Shown: positions 47,655 to 58,159, counted from the first letter of the stretch. The stretch: DNA of 64,000 nt from Nymphaea colorata (GCF_008831285.2 NC_045151.1:9350571-9414570), one strand, 5' to 3'. The notes: generated by a model from the sequence alone, not told the origin. Translations and numbers: made by a program.

Positions 47655-48253
47655 TGATAACACATCAAATGATAATGCCTCCCTCCTAGCAATCAGCAAT
47701 AAAGAAGTACAAATCAGGCAAAAGGAGCATGCACTGGAGGATAACGCACCAACAGCTAATGTCTCAGCTCATCCTTCCATACAATCAGCCGTCAACAATA
47801 GTGCAGGAAAACGGCAAGCGAGAAAATCGATTCTTGATAAAGTTGAAGGCTTTAAAGATGACGTTAGAATTTCTAATCAAAATGAGAAATCGACGCCAAC
47901 TATTAAAGCACCAGATCACGCACTAGAAGAAAAACCGACGCCAGCTGCGAAGACGGTTTGTCCAGCCCACACAATCTCAAGCCTATTAGGAGCAAGTGAT
48001 AAAGAAGCTAATAAAGGAAGAAAAATCCCAACGACGGTTTTTCCTATTCAACAAAGGAGAAAGCTAAGGAATCAACCGATAGAATTTGCAAAATTGGCGT
48101 GTGATTTGAATTCAAATTTGATTCCAAAAACTTGTGTAAATTCCATGTGAGAAAGGAAACTAGTTCATCAAGAATTTGATGACTGAGTCATGGAGAAGGA
48201 AACTTTATGAACCACGTTAAAATTCTGTTCATCTTCTTCCTTAGCTTTTTTCA
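47655..48253 (+). repeat. 3' LTR of the copia element
   Basis: It starts TGATAACACATC and ends TTAGCTTTTTTCA, then the CCAAT duplication. The open frame shared with the 5' LTR runs from upstream of the LTR to 48150, aided by a one-base length difference near 48007. Confidence 0.95.
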
Positions 48254-48258
48254 CCAAT

Positions 48259-48804
48259 TACTCTATCGTAGATATTAAAACATGATTGGAAACATAAAGG
48301 ACCTAATTTTGGTACGAAACGTGTGCATAAAGTTAAACCAGTACTAATACTTAATAGTCCATTCAAAGATACTTCAAATAGACTTGATAATGTTTAAAAC
48401 CGCATCAAAAAAGTTAAAAACATAAAAAATATTTTAAAAATGCATTGAATCTGTTAGAAAACCCAATAAACTGGTCTGTCATATATCTCAATCGATCAGA
48501 AAATTGTAGGACTCGGTTCTGGATGCACTCTATCAATTCTAAAAGCATTAGAACATAACGGTTCCACTTTAGATGTTCAGAACACCCTAAACACACAGAA
48601 CATGTGATTCGAAAGAGGAACCATTCTTCCTGGGTCAATACTGCAGATTCGGATCTGAAATTTAGTTCCAAAACTTTATGGATCACATTAATATCTCAAA
48701 ACTAAAATCTAGCTCAACTAATTTCATGGTTTGGTTATTGGGTTTGGATTTGAACTCAGTAATCCAAACCCGGTCTTCTCTATACAATCCTTTTCTCGAA
48801 TGAT
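48259..48804. other. AT-rich flank of the copia insertion, no gene
   Basis: No coding sequence or structure stands out. GC content rises sharply at the right end, where the hairpin-rich island begins. Confidence 0.55.
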
Positions 48805-48829
48805 CTAAGAAAGCAAAACATGAGGAGGA

Positions 48830-49745
48830 AACCGATGTTTTCCCAGCAACCGAGCGACCCATCTGCTGTCGGAGGCAGACGTCAGACGTTGGCAGATTTG
48901 GCCAGAGCGCTCGCTACCTCCACTGTTGTGAGAGGGCCATCGCCGATGATGGCGATGAAGGCGTAGACGTAGACGGAGAGGGAAAAAGGAGCGGGCGGCA
49001 GGCCTGCCCTTTCTCCTTCCTTTCCCGTCGGCCCCGATTAGAGGGGCTTCCGCCCTTCTCACCGACGAGGGACCCAACAGGTCCCTCTTCCTGCAGTCTA
49101 CCGGGAGGGAGCCCTCTCTTAGACGGAAACAGGAAGCCGAGGGACCGATAGGTCCTTCGTCCCTTCCACCGCCCACAGGGAGGGCTGGCTGTCCCTCTCG
49201 TTTTTGACCTGGCAAGCGACACAGGCACCAGATGGCGCCTTCCGCCCCTTCTGCAGGCAGGGAGGCGTCTCCTCCCTTCCTGCAGCTTCCGGGCCTCCCT
49301 GCCTGCAGCATGGAGGGTTCGTTGGCCCTCCCTTGTTCCCTTTGTGAAGCAGATAGGGGTGGGCAAAAACCCGCTGCCGGAAGAACTGACAGGGAGGGCT
49401 CGATGACACTCCCCTTTTGTCTCTAAGACACCTAGCGAAGGCGGAGGACGGGCATCTCTTGCCTCCTTGACAGTGTCAGAAGGGAGGGCGGTCCTACCCT
49501 CCCCTTTGCTTCTCTCCCTTGTGCAGCCGACGCAAGCGTCAAACGGTGCCCGCGTCGTCTCCGAGATTGGCGGGAAACCCATACCCCTATTGAGACGGAC
49601 GACCCTCCCTCTCTTTTCGCTGTCACGTCTAAGGGTAGACAAAAAAGGGTGGAGCCATACGGCCCCTCTGTTTGTTTTGCCTCCGTCCATGGGTAGGGAG
49701 GGCCCTCCTCTCTTCCTCCGATTTTCTCCGATTGTCTGACGGCAA
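48830..49745. repeat. GC-rich island built of short inverted repeats
   Basis: This 0.9-kb block is strikingly richer in G+C than its surroundings and carries many short stems. Perfect or near-perfect examples are 49067-49087 (GAGGGACC, 5-base loop), 49139-49158 (GAGGGACC, 4-base loop), 49251-49308 (16-bp arms CTGCAGGCAGGGAGGC), 49312-49331 (GGAGGG), 49482-49503 (GGGAGGG) and 49697-49708 (palindrome GGAGGGCCCTCC). Open frames exist on both strands and in several frames at once (the longest 258 codons on minus), which is expected of GC-rich stop-poor DNA. None has a domain I recognise. Function unknown. Confidence 0.7.
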
Positions 49746-49779
49746 AATCTATGTGTTAGAGAGAAAAGAAACAGATGGA

Positions 49780-49812
49780 GGGAGAGAGAGAGAGAGAGTG
49801 AGAGTGAGAGTG
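49780..49812. repeat. GA/GAGT microsatellite
   Basis: A GAGAGA run is followed by GTGAGAGTGAGAGTG. It sits at the right border of the GC-rich island. Confidence 0.85.
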
Positions 49813-49959
49813 CAGGATAAGGATGAGACTGCCGGTTTCCGGCGGCACTCCCTTGACTGTGTGGCTGGCAGTAACCTGCCGTCCTCTCCCTCTTGCAAGT
49901 TCTAACAATGAGAACCCTCTTGCAAATTCAAACATAGCGCTCCATACCAATTGTTTCAA

Positions 49960-50312
49960 AATACTGATGGATGATCATGTACAATGGAAAGAAGAAGCCG
50001 GATTATCTGCTCAGCCAATCGCTACCATCAAGCACTGAAAGCCGAAGTGAACATGGACAGAACCGCAGAAAATTTTTCCATCATGCAGGATAAGAAAGAA
50101 ATGTAAGGTCACCTTGAATAGGTGTGAAGTGAAAAGTGGCATGGTAAAAGGGTGCTAGAACAAAGGGTCACAACGGTCAAACCATTCATAGCATGTGTTT
50201 CACAACAACTTGCTTCTTACAGTCAGAACATGTTTTTTTTACATGCATGGACAACAGAAATAATATTTTGGTAAGTGCACTTATGGACTAGTTGAGTCAA
50301 TTTTAAGGGAAA
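49960..50312. repeat. Dispersed repeat, order B-C-A (partner at 38311-38711)
   Basis: Block B (about 49970-50065) includes GGAAAGAAGAAGCC and GCTCAGCCAATC. Block C (about 50120-50192) includes GGGTGCTAGAACAAAG and TTCATAGCATGTG. Block A (about 50208-50312) includes CAACTTGCTTCTTACAG, GGACAACAGAAATAAT and GTCAATTTTAAGGG. The order is a rotation of that at 38.3 kb. Confidence 0.75.
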
Positions 50313-51671
50313 ACATCAAATTAATTTGTTTTACATAAAAAGTTTGGAAAATAATATTTTGACTCATGTCCAAATTTAAAAACCTTAATTCGACCCCCAC
50401 GAAAAATTTCTTTGAACACCTTTGTGTGGCTAAGAGTGAACAATCATGCAACATATGAAAAACAAAAAGGCTCACCCGTCGTAATTCCGAGTTGTTTTAA
50501 ACACCTTGAACGAGAATTCTTAGATCATCTAGCATCCTATTCCTGGCATCATGATCGCGGCCCAGGCCTCCTTGAGCATGTTCTCTACTGACATTCACTG
50601 CCGTCGACGGCAGCCATCACTGTCCACGGATGTTCTCGGCCATCCCATCAGCGAGACTCCTATCTGTTGTAGTGACACTAGAACAAGGAAGCACTTCCGC
50701 GCAGTTAGGAGCACGGATAATCTTATAACCAGACTCGGAATTTCAGTAACTGCAGGCACGTAAATTGTACCTGCTCTATAAGAAGCACCAATTTTTTTCC
50801 TTTCTAATTTTTCAGACCAAGAGAGGCTTAGTGGTGAATAGTCATCGCTAAAGAGTCAATGGTGTAAGCTTCGCGGTTGTACCTCTACGGTCGAAAATTT
50901 TCTCTGATACATGTTTCTTAGCACTGCCGGACCGATGATGATTGGTTACACGTACAGCCGTGGCCATGAATGCAAGCTCTTATCAATTGTCATGAAAAGA
51001 AAAAAAAAATGTATCACGAAAGTGGAAACCTGAGGTTTATGTCTGGTTTTATTTCCAAATTTGATCACTTAGGAATCTCTCGAATGCAGAACAATTCAGA
51101 GAAGAATTTGATAAGTACTTACGGGTTTCTTTTTTATGAATGAAAAGTTGATGGTGAAAGAAATTTCAATAATGAACACAATATTCGAGATAATAATATG
51201 ACACGTCTTAAGGTTCATTCAGGAACTTCGACTTCTGAGTTCATGTGGTTGAGTTTATGGTAACAGTGGGGTAACAAAAGAGGTGGCCATTTTTAGTAGT
51301 ATTAAAAGTGACACTAGAAGGCTTTAATGTTGTGCAGTGCGTTAACTTGAATACTTTACGCCCAACTCCTGCATGTGTTATTTATCATAGTCGGAGCCCT
51401 AGGTGTGGTGTTTTTGAGATGAATTTGGTTTTGTTATAAAGGATTGTTGTTGGGAAGGGAACAAAAATGTAGGATGCGTTAAACACTTTATATGAGCAGA
51501 TTAGTGAGTTTATGTTCACTTCACAACTCTATGTGGCTTTTCGAGATGATGTCGTTATGGATCCGGAAAAGGACCAAGAAAACAGAATGCATTAAATGCT
51601 TTATATAAGAGCAGCCCAGTCAGATTTCGATTCTCTTACAACCTGTTGAAAAGGAAGAGCGCAAAATAATT
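50313..51671. other. AT-rich DNA without a gene
   Basis: No recognisable gene. Two related segments (near 51471-51504 and 51580-51613) share GAATGC(G/A)TTAAA and CTTTATAT(G/A)AG words, suggesting an old local duplication. Confidence 0.45.
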
Positions 51672-51743
51672 TCCGTGCTGGGATTTGAACCCAAGTCGCC
51701 TGGGTGATAGCCAGATATCCTAACCGGACTAGACGACAACGGA
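51672..51743 (-). tRNA. tRNA-Glu-like gene or pseudogene with anticodon ATC
   Basis: The 72-nt minus-strand sequence starts TCCGTTGTCGTCTAGTCCGG and contains A-box and B-box elements (TAGTCCGGTTAGG and GGTTCAAATCC). It matches the plant tRNA-Glu body nearly throughout. The anticodon loop reads CTATCAC, so the anticodon is ATC instead of CTC or TTC. The acceptor stem has two mispairs at positions 6 and 7. A TTTT terminator-like run follows about 6 bases downstream. I think it is a decaying copy, but a transcribed tRNA cannot be excluded. Confidence 0.75.
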
Positions 51744-52252
51744 TAGGTTGACATTTCTAATCCTCGCTTGTATATATTGTAACAGGTCAACGCATTCGAA
51801 GGCCTCATTACCATCGGCTCTTGGAAAATGGACATCTAAGACTAACCTAACTTGAAATCTTCTGACAGAATACGTATGCAAGAGGGAAAGCGTTTGCAAA
51901 TGTGCTGGATTCGCATTTTTGGCAATTCAAAGAGAGAGAGGGAGAAAGAAATTTGTGTCAAAGAGAGACGCTTGTTGCAGTCCTTCGTCAGCTGGCTGCG
52001 GTTCGTGATCCGATGCTCGTTTTTTATCAACTTGCCAAGAAAAAGGAGTGGAACATGTCATCGCACACATTCATAAGCAGAGCAAGTATGTAGACATATA
52101 CTTGTTTGGCAATCAAAGAGATTTGTTGTTTGGAGGGATTAAAATTATTCTATTGTAGTTTGATGTTAGCATAAAATGTGAACTTAATTTTCCAAATAAT
52201 TAGTTATAAATTACAATTAATGTGTAGAGTGAGTGGACTTACTGGATAAGGG
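51744..52252. other. No firm gene; one suggestive open frame
   Basis: A plus-strand frame at 51902-52093 ends in a balanced helical stretch (ETLVAVLRQLAAVRDPML, VFYQLAKKKEWNMSSHTF) that is reminiscent of a helical-repeat protein. I cannot assign a family and find no continuation. It may be a gene fragment. Confidence 0.25.
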
Positions 52253-52469
52253 TTATGAAAAAACAATATTATTATTATTAATGAATAACAATAGACATAA
52301 TTGCTCAGCGTCATATCCACTATTCTCTTCATATATAATATATGTGAAATTTATGTTACATTGTCTGTTTAGATATATTTGAGAGAGAATTAAATAAGTA
52401 CTTAATATTGTGTTAGACCTTTGAAAATTAGATGTCTTTTTACTTTTTATAGAAACTCTTATCTTATCT

Positions 52470-53671
52470 CTAATGCGGTCTTGGAGACTTAGCTTAGGCT
52501 CTTGCATGAGTCCAAGCTCCCTTCCGGCCTATATCAAAATTTGAAGTCGGTTAGTTTCAAATTATTCTTTGATTTTCATATTCATGAAAACGTATGTGTA
52601 TATACATGTTATATACGTATGCATGCACATGAATATATTTCTTTGTTGTTTCTCTTTCTATGATTTAACATACTTTTATAAACTCTTGTATACGTACATA
52701 TAAATATATATATGTACGTGTATTCTGTTTTAAAATCTCTCTTTCTCTTTCTAAAATGATCTTCTCTTCTCTACTTGATATAAACATCATTTTCATAAGC
52801 TTTCATATATGTATATAAATACATATCTTTCTTTTTCAAAACATGTGATTTTATGATTTTCAAGATCTTTTTCTTTCTCTATGTCCATCTTTGGATGTAG
52901 TCCTTCATCTTTTTCATTCTTTCAATATCTTACCATTTAAGATTTTAATTTTTCATTTACCGACTTCATTAAGACTACAACTCAAGTAATGACCAAATAT
53001 TAGATTCATACTTGATGGTCTACAATCTCAATCCATTTTCAAAAATTTTTCTTTCTTATATATGATAACTATGAAAACAAAAATCTTAGATGTATGTTAT
53101 GGTAGGAATGCTTTAGATGAATGTTGTGGTAGGAATGAGTCATTTTTCTTTCATTCATCTTAGGATTGATGCGTCCATGCATTCACTTCGACTCAATATC
53201 ACCAATGAGCACAAACACATCTCTAAAAGAATTTAAGCAAGATGAGATGGAGCTCTAACTAGGTGGTAACCGAATTAGAGCAAAATCTCAAATCTACTTA
53301 AAGTCTTAAGAGAACACTAAAATGACTTCAAAGTAATTCTCCAAGCTTTTCAAATGATATTTAAAATATTTCCCAACTCTAGTTTTCATCAAAATATTTC
53401 ACATTCTCAAGCAATTGTTCAAGAACCTTTTCAAAAGTTTGAAACATCAAACTTCAAATATTCTTCTACACCGTATATAGAAAAGATGTTTAAGCTAAAA
53501 TGAAATGCATCAATAATAAACATAGCCCTTGGATTGATTACCCCCGGTAAAGGCGCCGGGAACGGTTGATCCTCGTACCGACGGGCGAGACCCTTTCTCT
53601 TTTATTTTCAAATAAAAATCTCATTTTTCTGAGGCACTCCAAAACCAACCAAAAATTTTGGAATGCAAACA
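52470..53671 (+). repeat. Solo or 5'-truncated LTR of the 23.8-28.2 kb gypsy-like family
   Basis: It matches 23785-25358 from CTTAGGCTCTTGCATGAG through AGAGAACACTAAA to the shared end GGAATGCAAACA. It lacks the inverted duplication seen in the 24-kb copy. No primer site follows the end; a copia fragment starts soon after. Confidence 0.78.
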
Positions 53672-54485
53672 GTGAAGCATCTTATATCCTATGAATAAAG
53701 ATCACTTGAGATAGAAACTTAGGATTCTGAAGTTATGAATGCAAGATTGCAAACCTATTTAGACTCTCATAGCCAAAGTAGAAAATCTAAGCAGAAGCAA
53801 CTTTCCCATTGAATGACAACATAAACTAAATGTTTCATATACACAAGCCGTTGGTAGTTTAATGTATCTAATGCTATGCACAAGAACTAACATAAGTTTT
53901 CGTATTGGTCTTGTGAGCTACCAAAGTAATCTTGGTTGGTCTCACTAGCAAACAGTGAAAAGAATTTTTCGCTATATTAAAGGAGTGAAAGGACTCAAGT
54001 TGTCCTACCAATCTGATGAGTTAACTTTTGGCTACTCCAATGCAGATTTTGCTGGTTATAAAGACGATAGTAAGTTCACATCTGGATATGTATTTTTCTT
54101 TGGATGTGGAGCGATGACTTGGTCCTACAAAAATTATGGATGTGTTGCTCAATATACACAAGAAGTAGTATATAATATTGCAACTACCTTTGCTGTTTGG
54201 ATAAATCAGTTCTTAAAATATTTGAAGTTAGATCTTGATCATGAACCAGTTCAACTATATTGTGATAATCAAGCAATGATATCTCTTATGAAAAATGGAG
54301 TTGTTAGTTCAAAGAATAAGAATATAATGGTGAAATACCATTACGTTCATGAAATGATTGAGAAAAATGAAATCTTAGTTGATTACATACTTACCAATGA
54401 TATGGTAGCCGACCTCTTAACTAAGGAAATCTCTAAAATTCTGTTTACTATGCATGCAACCCATATGGGGCTAAGGTATATTTGA
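53672..54485 (+). pseudogene. Copia reverse-transcriptase end and RNase H fragment
   Basis: A broken start (about 53840-53950) gives AVGSLMY- and TNI-type copia words. The open part 53955-54485 (176 codons) then reads through RNase H, with FRYIKGVKGLKLSY, GYSNADFAGYKDD, QLYCDNQAMISL, KYHYVHEMIE and VADLLTKEISK. The normal D-x-D-A-D-W/Y motif is altered to S-N-A-D-F and the usual S-x-x-E-A-E-Y block is changed, so it is unlikely to be active even though this piece has no stop. Gag, protease and integrase are absent. Confidence 0.88.
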
Positions 54486-55010
54486 AAGGTCGCAAAGAAA
54501 AATCATTGAAAGGAAAACCTTACTACAAACCTTGAACAAATTTAAGTTACGATGGATAAACCAACTTTGAAAAACCACGAAGCTAAATATTAAAGAAACC
54601 TACAAATAGTGGAAGCAAACTAACGGTCTAATGAACAAGTGGGAGATGTTGAATAAGCCATGAGCCCTATTCTTTTTCTCTCTTAACTGTGAGTGGGCCA
54701 CTCACAGTTACGAGATTAACATTCAATCAGTTTACCAAATGAAAGATTTTCATCAATAAAATCTAAGATTTACATTACTTGCTCTTCTCCAATTATTCTC
54801 ACTGGCTGTAACTGTGCGCTGGGAAAACAAAAAAACCTATGATGTTGGTATATAAGTCCAGCACTACTCAATCTAGTCTCTATCTGAACATATTACTTTG
54901 ATCGAGCCTCATAATGGCAAACTCATTTATCTTTTTCTCCTTCTTCTCTTTCTCTTCTTTTCAATTGTTGCTACTGCTTCCTCCAGTTCTTTCACAGACT
55001 TGAAGCCTCC
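54486..55010 (+). other. Probable 3' LTR region of the preceding copia fragment
   Basis: AAGTGGGAGA at 54638-54646 is a good polypurine tract and is followed by TGTTGAATAAGCC, a typical plant copia LTR start, at 54647. A TATATAAG box-like word lies near 54850. The 3' end of the LTR and a second LTR were not found. Confidence 0.55.
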
Positions 55011-55530
55011 ACAGATGCCTCCTTCCTATCAGCGGACACTCTGCATCTAGCCGGTAGGGTGGTGGGTCGCAGTCACCCCACTAGTTAATGGAGTGATGTG
55101 GCCGGCAATAGGGGAGGCGTCCACCTATTCCTCTCCAAAATGGAAGTCAGGGAAGGGGAGGCATTGTCCTTCTCCTCCGCCATCTTTTTCTGCCACTGCC
55201 TAACATTCCACCAGTGGCCTTCCGTGACTGTCCACCAGTGAGGCAAGGCAGGTCAGCCGTCCATTGAAAACTATGGGGCAGGCGATGACCTCCCCTTTTT
55301 TTCAGTTGTTTTAGATAAAAAAATGGAAGGGGAAGTCGTGCCTCTCATCTTCATCGGCACGCTGCCGACCACAAAGATGATTGGTTTTCTTAAACAAAAA
55401 AACGAAAGAGAGGTGATGGCCTCTCCCATCATCGTCGACAAACTGAACAAGGCCGTAAGATTGTCTGCGGGCAAGAAGGATGCTGGACAAGGGAGGCAGC
55501 AGTCCTCTGACCTCCATGAGGCAACTTGAA
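55011..55530. repeat. Second GC-richer segment with short inverted repeats
   Basis: It resembles the island at 48.8-49.7 kb in style but is weaker. Examples are 55408-55425 (GAGAGG, 6-base loop, perfect) and GGGGCAGGCGATGACCTCCCC near 55273 with one bulged base. Open frames occur on both strands without recognised domains. Confidence 0.5.
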
Positions 55531-55628
55531 TGCTCGACATTATGAGTGTTGAGTTTGTCATCTTTTTTTTTTCTTTTTTAAATCAAACGAGTTGTACCAT
55601 CCACATGGGCATCCCAAACTAGCCAACA

Positions 55629-55653
55629 AAATGGTATATATATATATATATAT
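55629..55653. repeat. (AT)n microsatellite
   Basis: A simple AT dinucleotide run. Confidence 0.9.
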
Positions 55654-56718
55654 AATCATAACTTAAATGTCAACTGAAAAAATAAATAGATTGGATGGAA
55701 TGAGAAAATAAATGTTAGGCACAACAAATATCACAAAACACAAATATTGGATGGATAGCACAGATAGAAAAACATGCCATAAAACAAATGCTATATAGAA
55801 TGGATAGGACAGGCAAAATAAGCACATACGAAACACACACTTTATAAAAGAGACGTGGTGTTGGGTTCTTATAACCATCAATAACAATTAAACTGGCAGG
55901 ATGACAGCTGTGTGGCAGATAGGAGAACCTGTCCAATGGCATAGTCATGAAACAACCCTAAATGAACATCGATCACAATTACCATTTGCCTTCTTGGACA
56001 AGAACTTATTGTTCCAACACTTGTTCATCTTATGAAATACTACTATCTTAGCATCTATTTCTTTTAGGGTTATTTAGTTGTTATGCGCAAATCCAACACA
56101 CTTTCAAAACATGATTTGTTTTTATAGTAATAAGACTATGGCTTTGGTTTCATTAAATTATCAGCGATCTTAACGAGTTTGCTTGTGTCTGTAGTTGCTT
56201 GCACTATGATCTAGCAATATCTTGGTCTGTGTAGATTGTACTTGTAGTGGATTGAAACCATTGCAGATAAAAACAGTTTGCATTTATAAATAATTTTTTT
56301 TCAGATGTTTTTGTTAGCAGTTTCAACAAACAACAGGATACTTTAATTAGAATTATAATTCTATGCCATCAAACATACCCCGTAGATTTAGATTTAGAAA
56401 CTGGGATAAATTTTTTTGAAATATGTTTTCAGCAAAAGTTGTGCCAGCCCATCAAATGGCCGTTTTCTAATGGATGGATATATTATTCGTGGAGAAAATG
56501 AACGGGGTGCTTGAATGCCATCTCAAGGTTGGTCTACATCATCAATGACATCTTGTATGAAGGGATTACATATTTGTGAATTCAAGCACCCCTCAAGGAG
56601 GGTCAACACCAAGGATTTTTTTATATCACCAACCCAAATTAGAAGGCAACTTATTAACTCAAATGTAATATCACCTCATTTGATCTGATATTGGTGTGGA
56701 CTAATCCAAAAAAATAAT
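55654..56718. other. AT-rich DNA without a gene
   Basis: The minus-strand open frames at 55663-55948 overlap in two frames and show no family signature. I see no other structure. Confidence 0.5.
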
Positions 56719-58158
56719 GTAGAATGATCTTAAATATTCTAGAATCATCAAATATCTCACTAGCGTGAAGTTGAAGTTGATCCTACAAAATTGATTATTT
56801 GTCATTCTCTGTTAACAAATTGTAATCATTATGTAATAGCACATATTTGTTGTATCATTCACACGTGTATTCCCTTGCTCAGTGCATAATAGACACATGA
56901 GCAAATTGCAATAAAATAAGAAAAGAGAAATTATCTCAGCCCATCTCTATTTTCCTTTATGGTATTAGAGCCCTCGTAAAGAAAGGTCTCATCCATGGCT
57001 TCCCCCAATGATCACATCGCATCAAATCAGAAATTTCCGTACCTATCCACATTGAATGTGGCCAATTTCATTTCCATAAAGCTTTCTCAAACAAATTTCC
57101 TCCTATGAAAAATGCAATGCCTTATTAAGAGCTAGGACTTGCAGGGGTTCATCAATGGAGAAAATGGAGAAGTTGCTGCACCATATCAACTTATCATCAA
57201 TGGTAGCAAGCAATAAGTCAATCTAGACTACCTTCAATGGAAGAAGTTGGATTGACTCCTACATGGATGGATCACAAGTACACTCTCAGAGGATGTTCTA
57301 GGCTTGGTTGTTGGATTGAAGACAATACAAGTATGAAAACAATTGAAGAAGCTTGCACATTGGATTCCCAATAGAGGGAATGTTGCTTGCTGCAAAAGTT
57401 GCAGACACACAAGAAGAAAAACTTAAATATGGCATATTACATTCGCATCTTCAAAAGTACATGTGATGAACTTCAAGCGATTGAGAAAACAGTGAATGAT
57501 CACACCAAGGTTTTCCTCCTCTTGAGTGGATTGAGACCAGAATATGAATCTTTCATCACGTCTATGCCAAAGCCCCTAATTCCATCTTGCAAGGAGGTTG
57601 TCATGTTGTTCCAAAGCCATGAAACAGTGAAGCTGATCAATGGATATGAAGAAAACATTAAGCACCAATCTGTTTTCTAAACTCAAAGACATGGATTCAA
57701 TAGCAATCATGGAGGAGGAGGAAAACCAACATTCTCTTCTCATGGCAGAGGGTTTTACCCATACAACTGAGGTCAACAAGAGAAACTAGGAAACTTAAAC
57801 AAGGGACCACTGAACCAAATGGATGCACAATAGAAATCATTAGACAACAAAGGCAAAGTTGAAGTTGAAGTCTAGCATGAAGTTGAAGTTGATCCTGCAA
57901 TAGTGTAGATTGATCTAGAATATTTTAGATTCAGAAAATATATCAATAACGTGAAGTCTAGCATGAAGTTGAAGTTGATCCTGCAATATTTGCTATTTGT
58001 CATTCTCCTTTAACAAATTGTAATAATTATGTAACAACAAATATTTGCTGTACCATTCACACGTGTATTCCTTTGCTCAGTGTATACAGACACCTGAGCA
58101 CATTGCAATAAAATAAGGAAAGATAAATTATCTCAGCTCATCTCTATTTTCCTTTACA
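56719..58158 (+). mobile_element. Short copia-type LTR element with gag only
   Basis: The LTRs at 56719-56959 and 57904-58158 start TGTAGA(A/T)TGATC and end near TTTTCCTTTA(CA). They share words such as TTCACACGTGTATTCC. TGGTATTAGAGC at 56960 is a copia primer site. The 0.94-kb interior contains only a gag remnant and no pol. A GAAGTTGAAGTTGATCCTGC segment occurs both just before and inside the 3' LTR, showing a local rearrangement. I saw no clean target duplication. The structure fits terminal-repeat elements that carry only gag. Confidence 0.8.
56995..57850 (+). pseudogene. Copia gag remnant in the short LTR element
   Basis: An ATG at 56995 begins a gag-like reading with NVANFISIKLSQTNFLL, the same block as in the larger copia element near 43765. 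The best open part is 57387-57680: YYIRIFKSTCDELQAIEKT, VFLLLSGLRPEYESFITSM and SCKEVVMLFQSHE, typical of the copia gag domain. Several stops and frame changes occur before it (near 57110, 57213) and after it, and no zinc knuckle is visible. Confidence 0.85.
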
Positions 58159-58159
58159 A

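Larger units (their letters stand above)
42707..48253 (+). mobile_element. Ty1/copia element with both LTRs and CCAAT target duplication
   Basis: Two LTRs of about 598 and 599 bp begin TGATAAC and end TTTTTTCA. CCAAT flanks both sides (42702-42706 and 48254-48258). A tRNA-iMet-type primer site follows the 5' LTR and a purine tract precedes the 3' LTR. The 4.35-kb interior has gag, zinc knuckle, protease, integrase, reverse transcriptase and RNase H in copia order, all with stops or frame changes. I counted roughly 50 differences between the LTRs by eye, about 8-9 percent, so it is an old insertion. Confidence 0.95.

Noticed and set aside
48914-49690. A 258-codon minus-strand open frame in the GC-rich island
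   Set aside because: Comparable open frames overlap it in other frames and on the other strand. It shows no domain, and stop codons are simply rare in this base composition.
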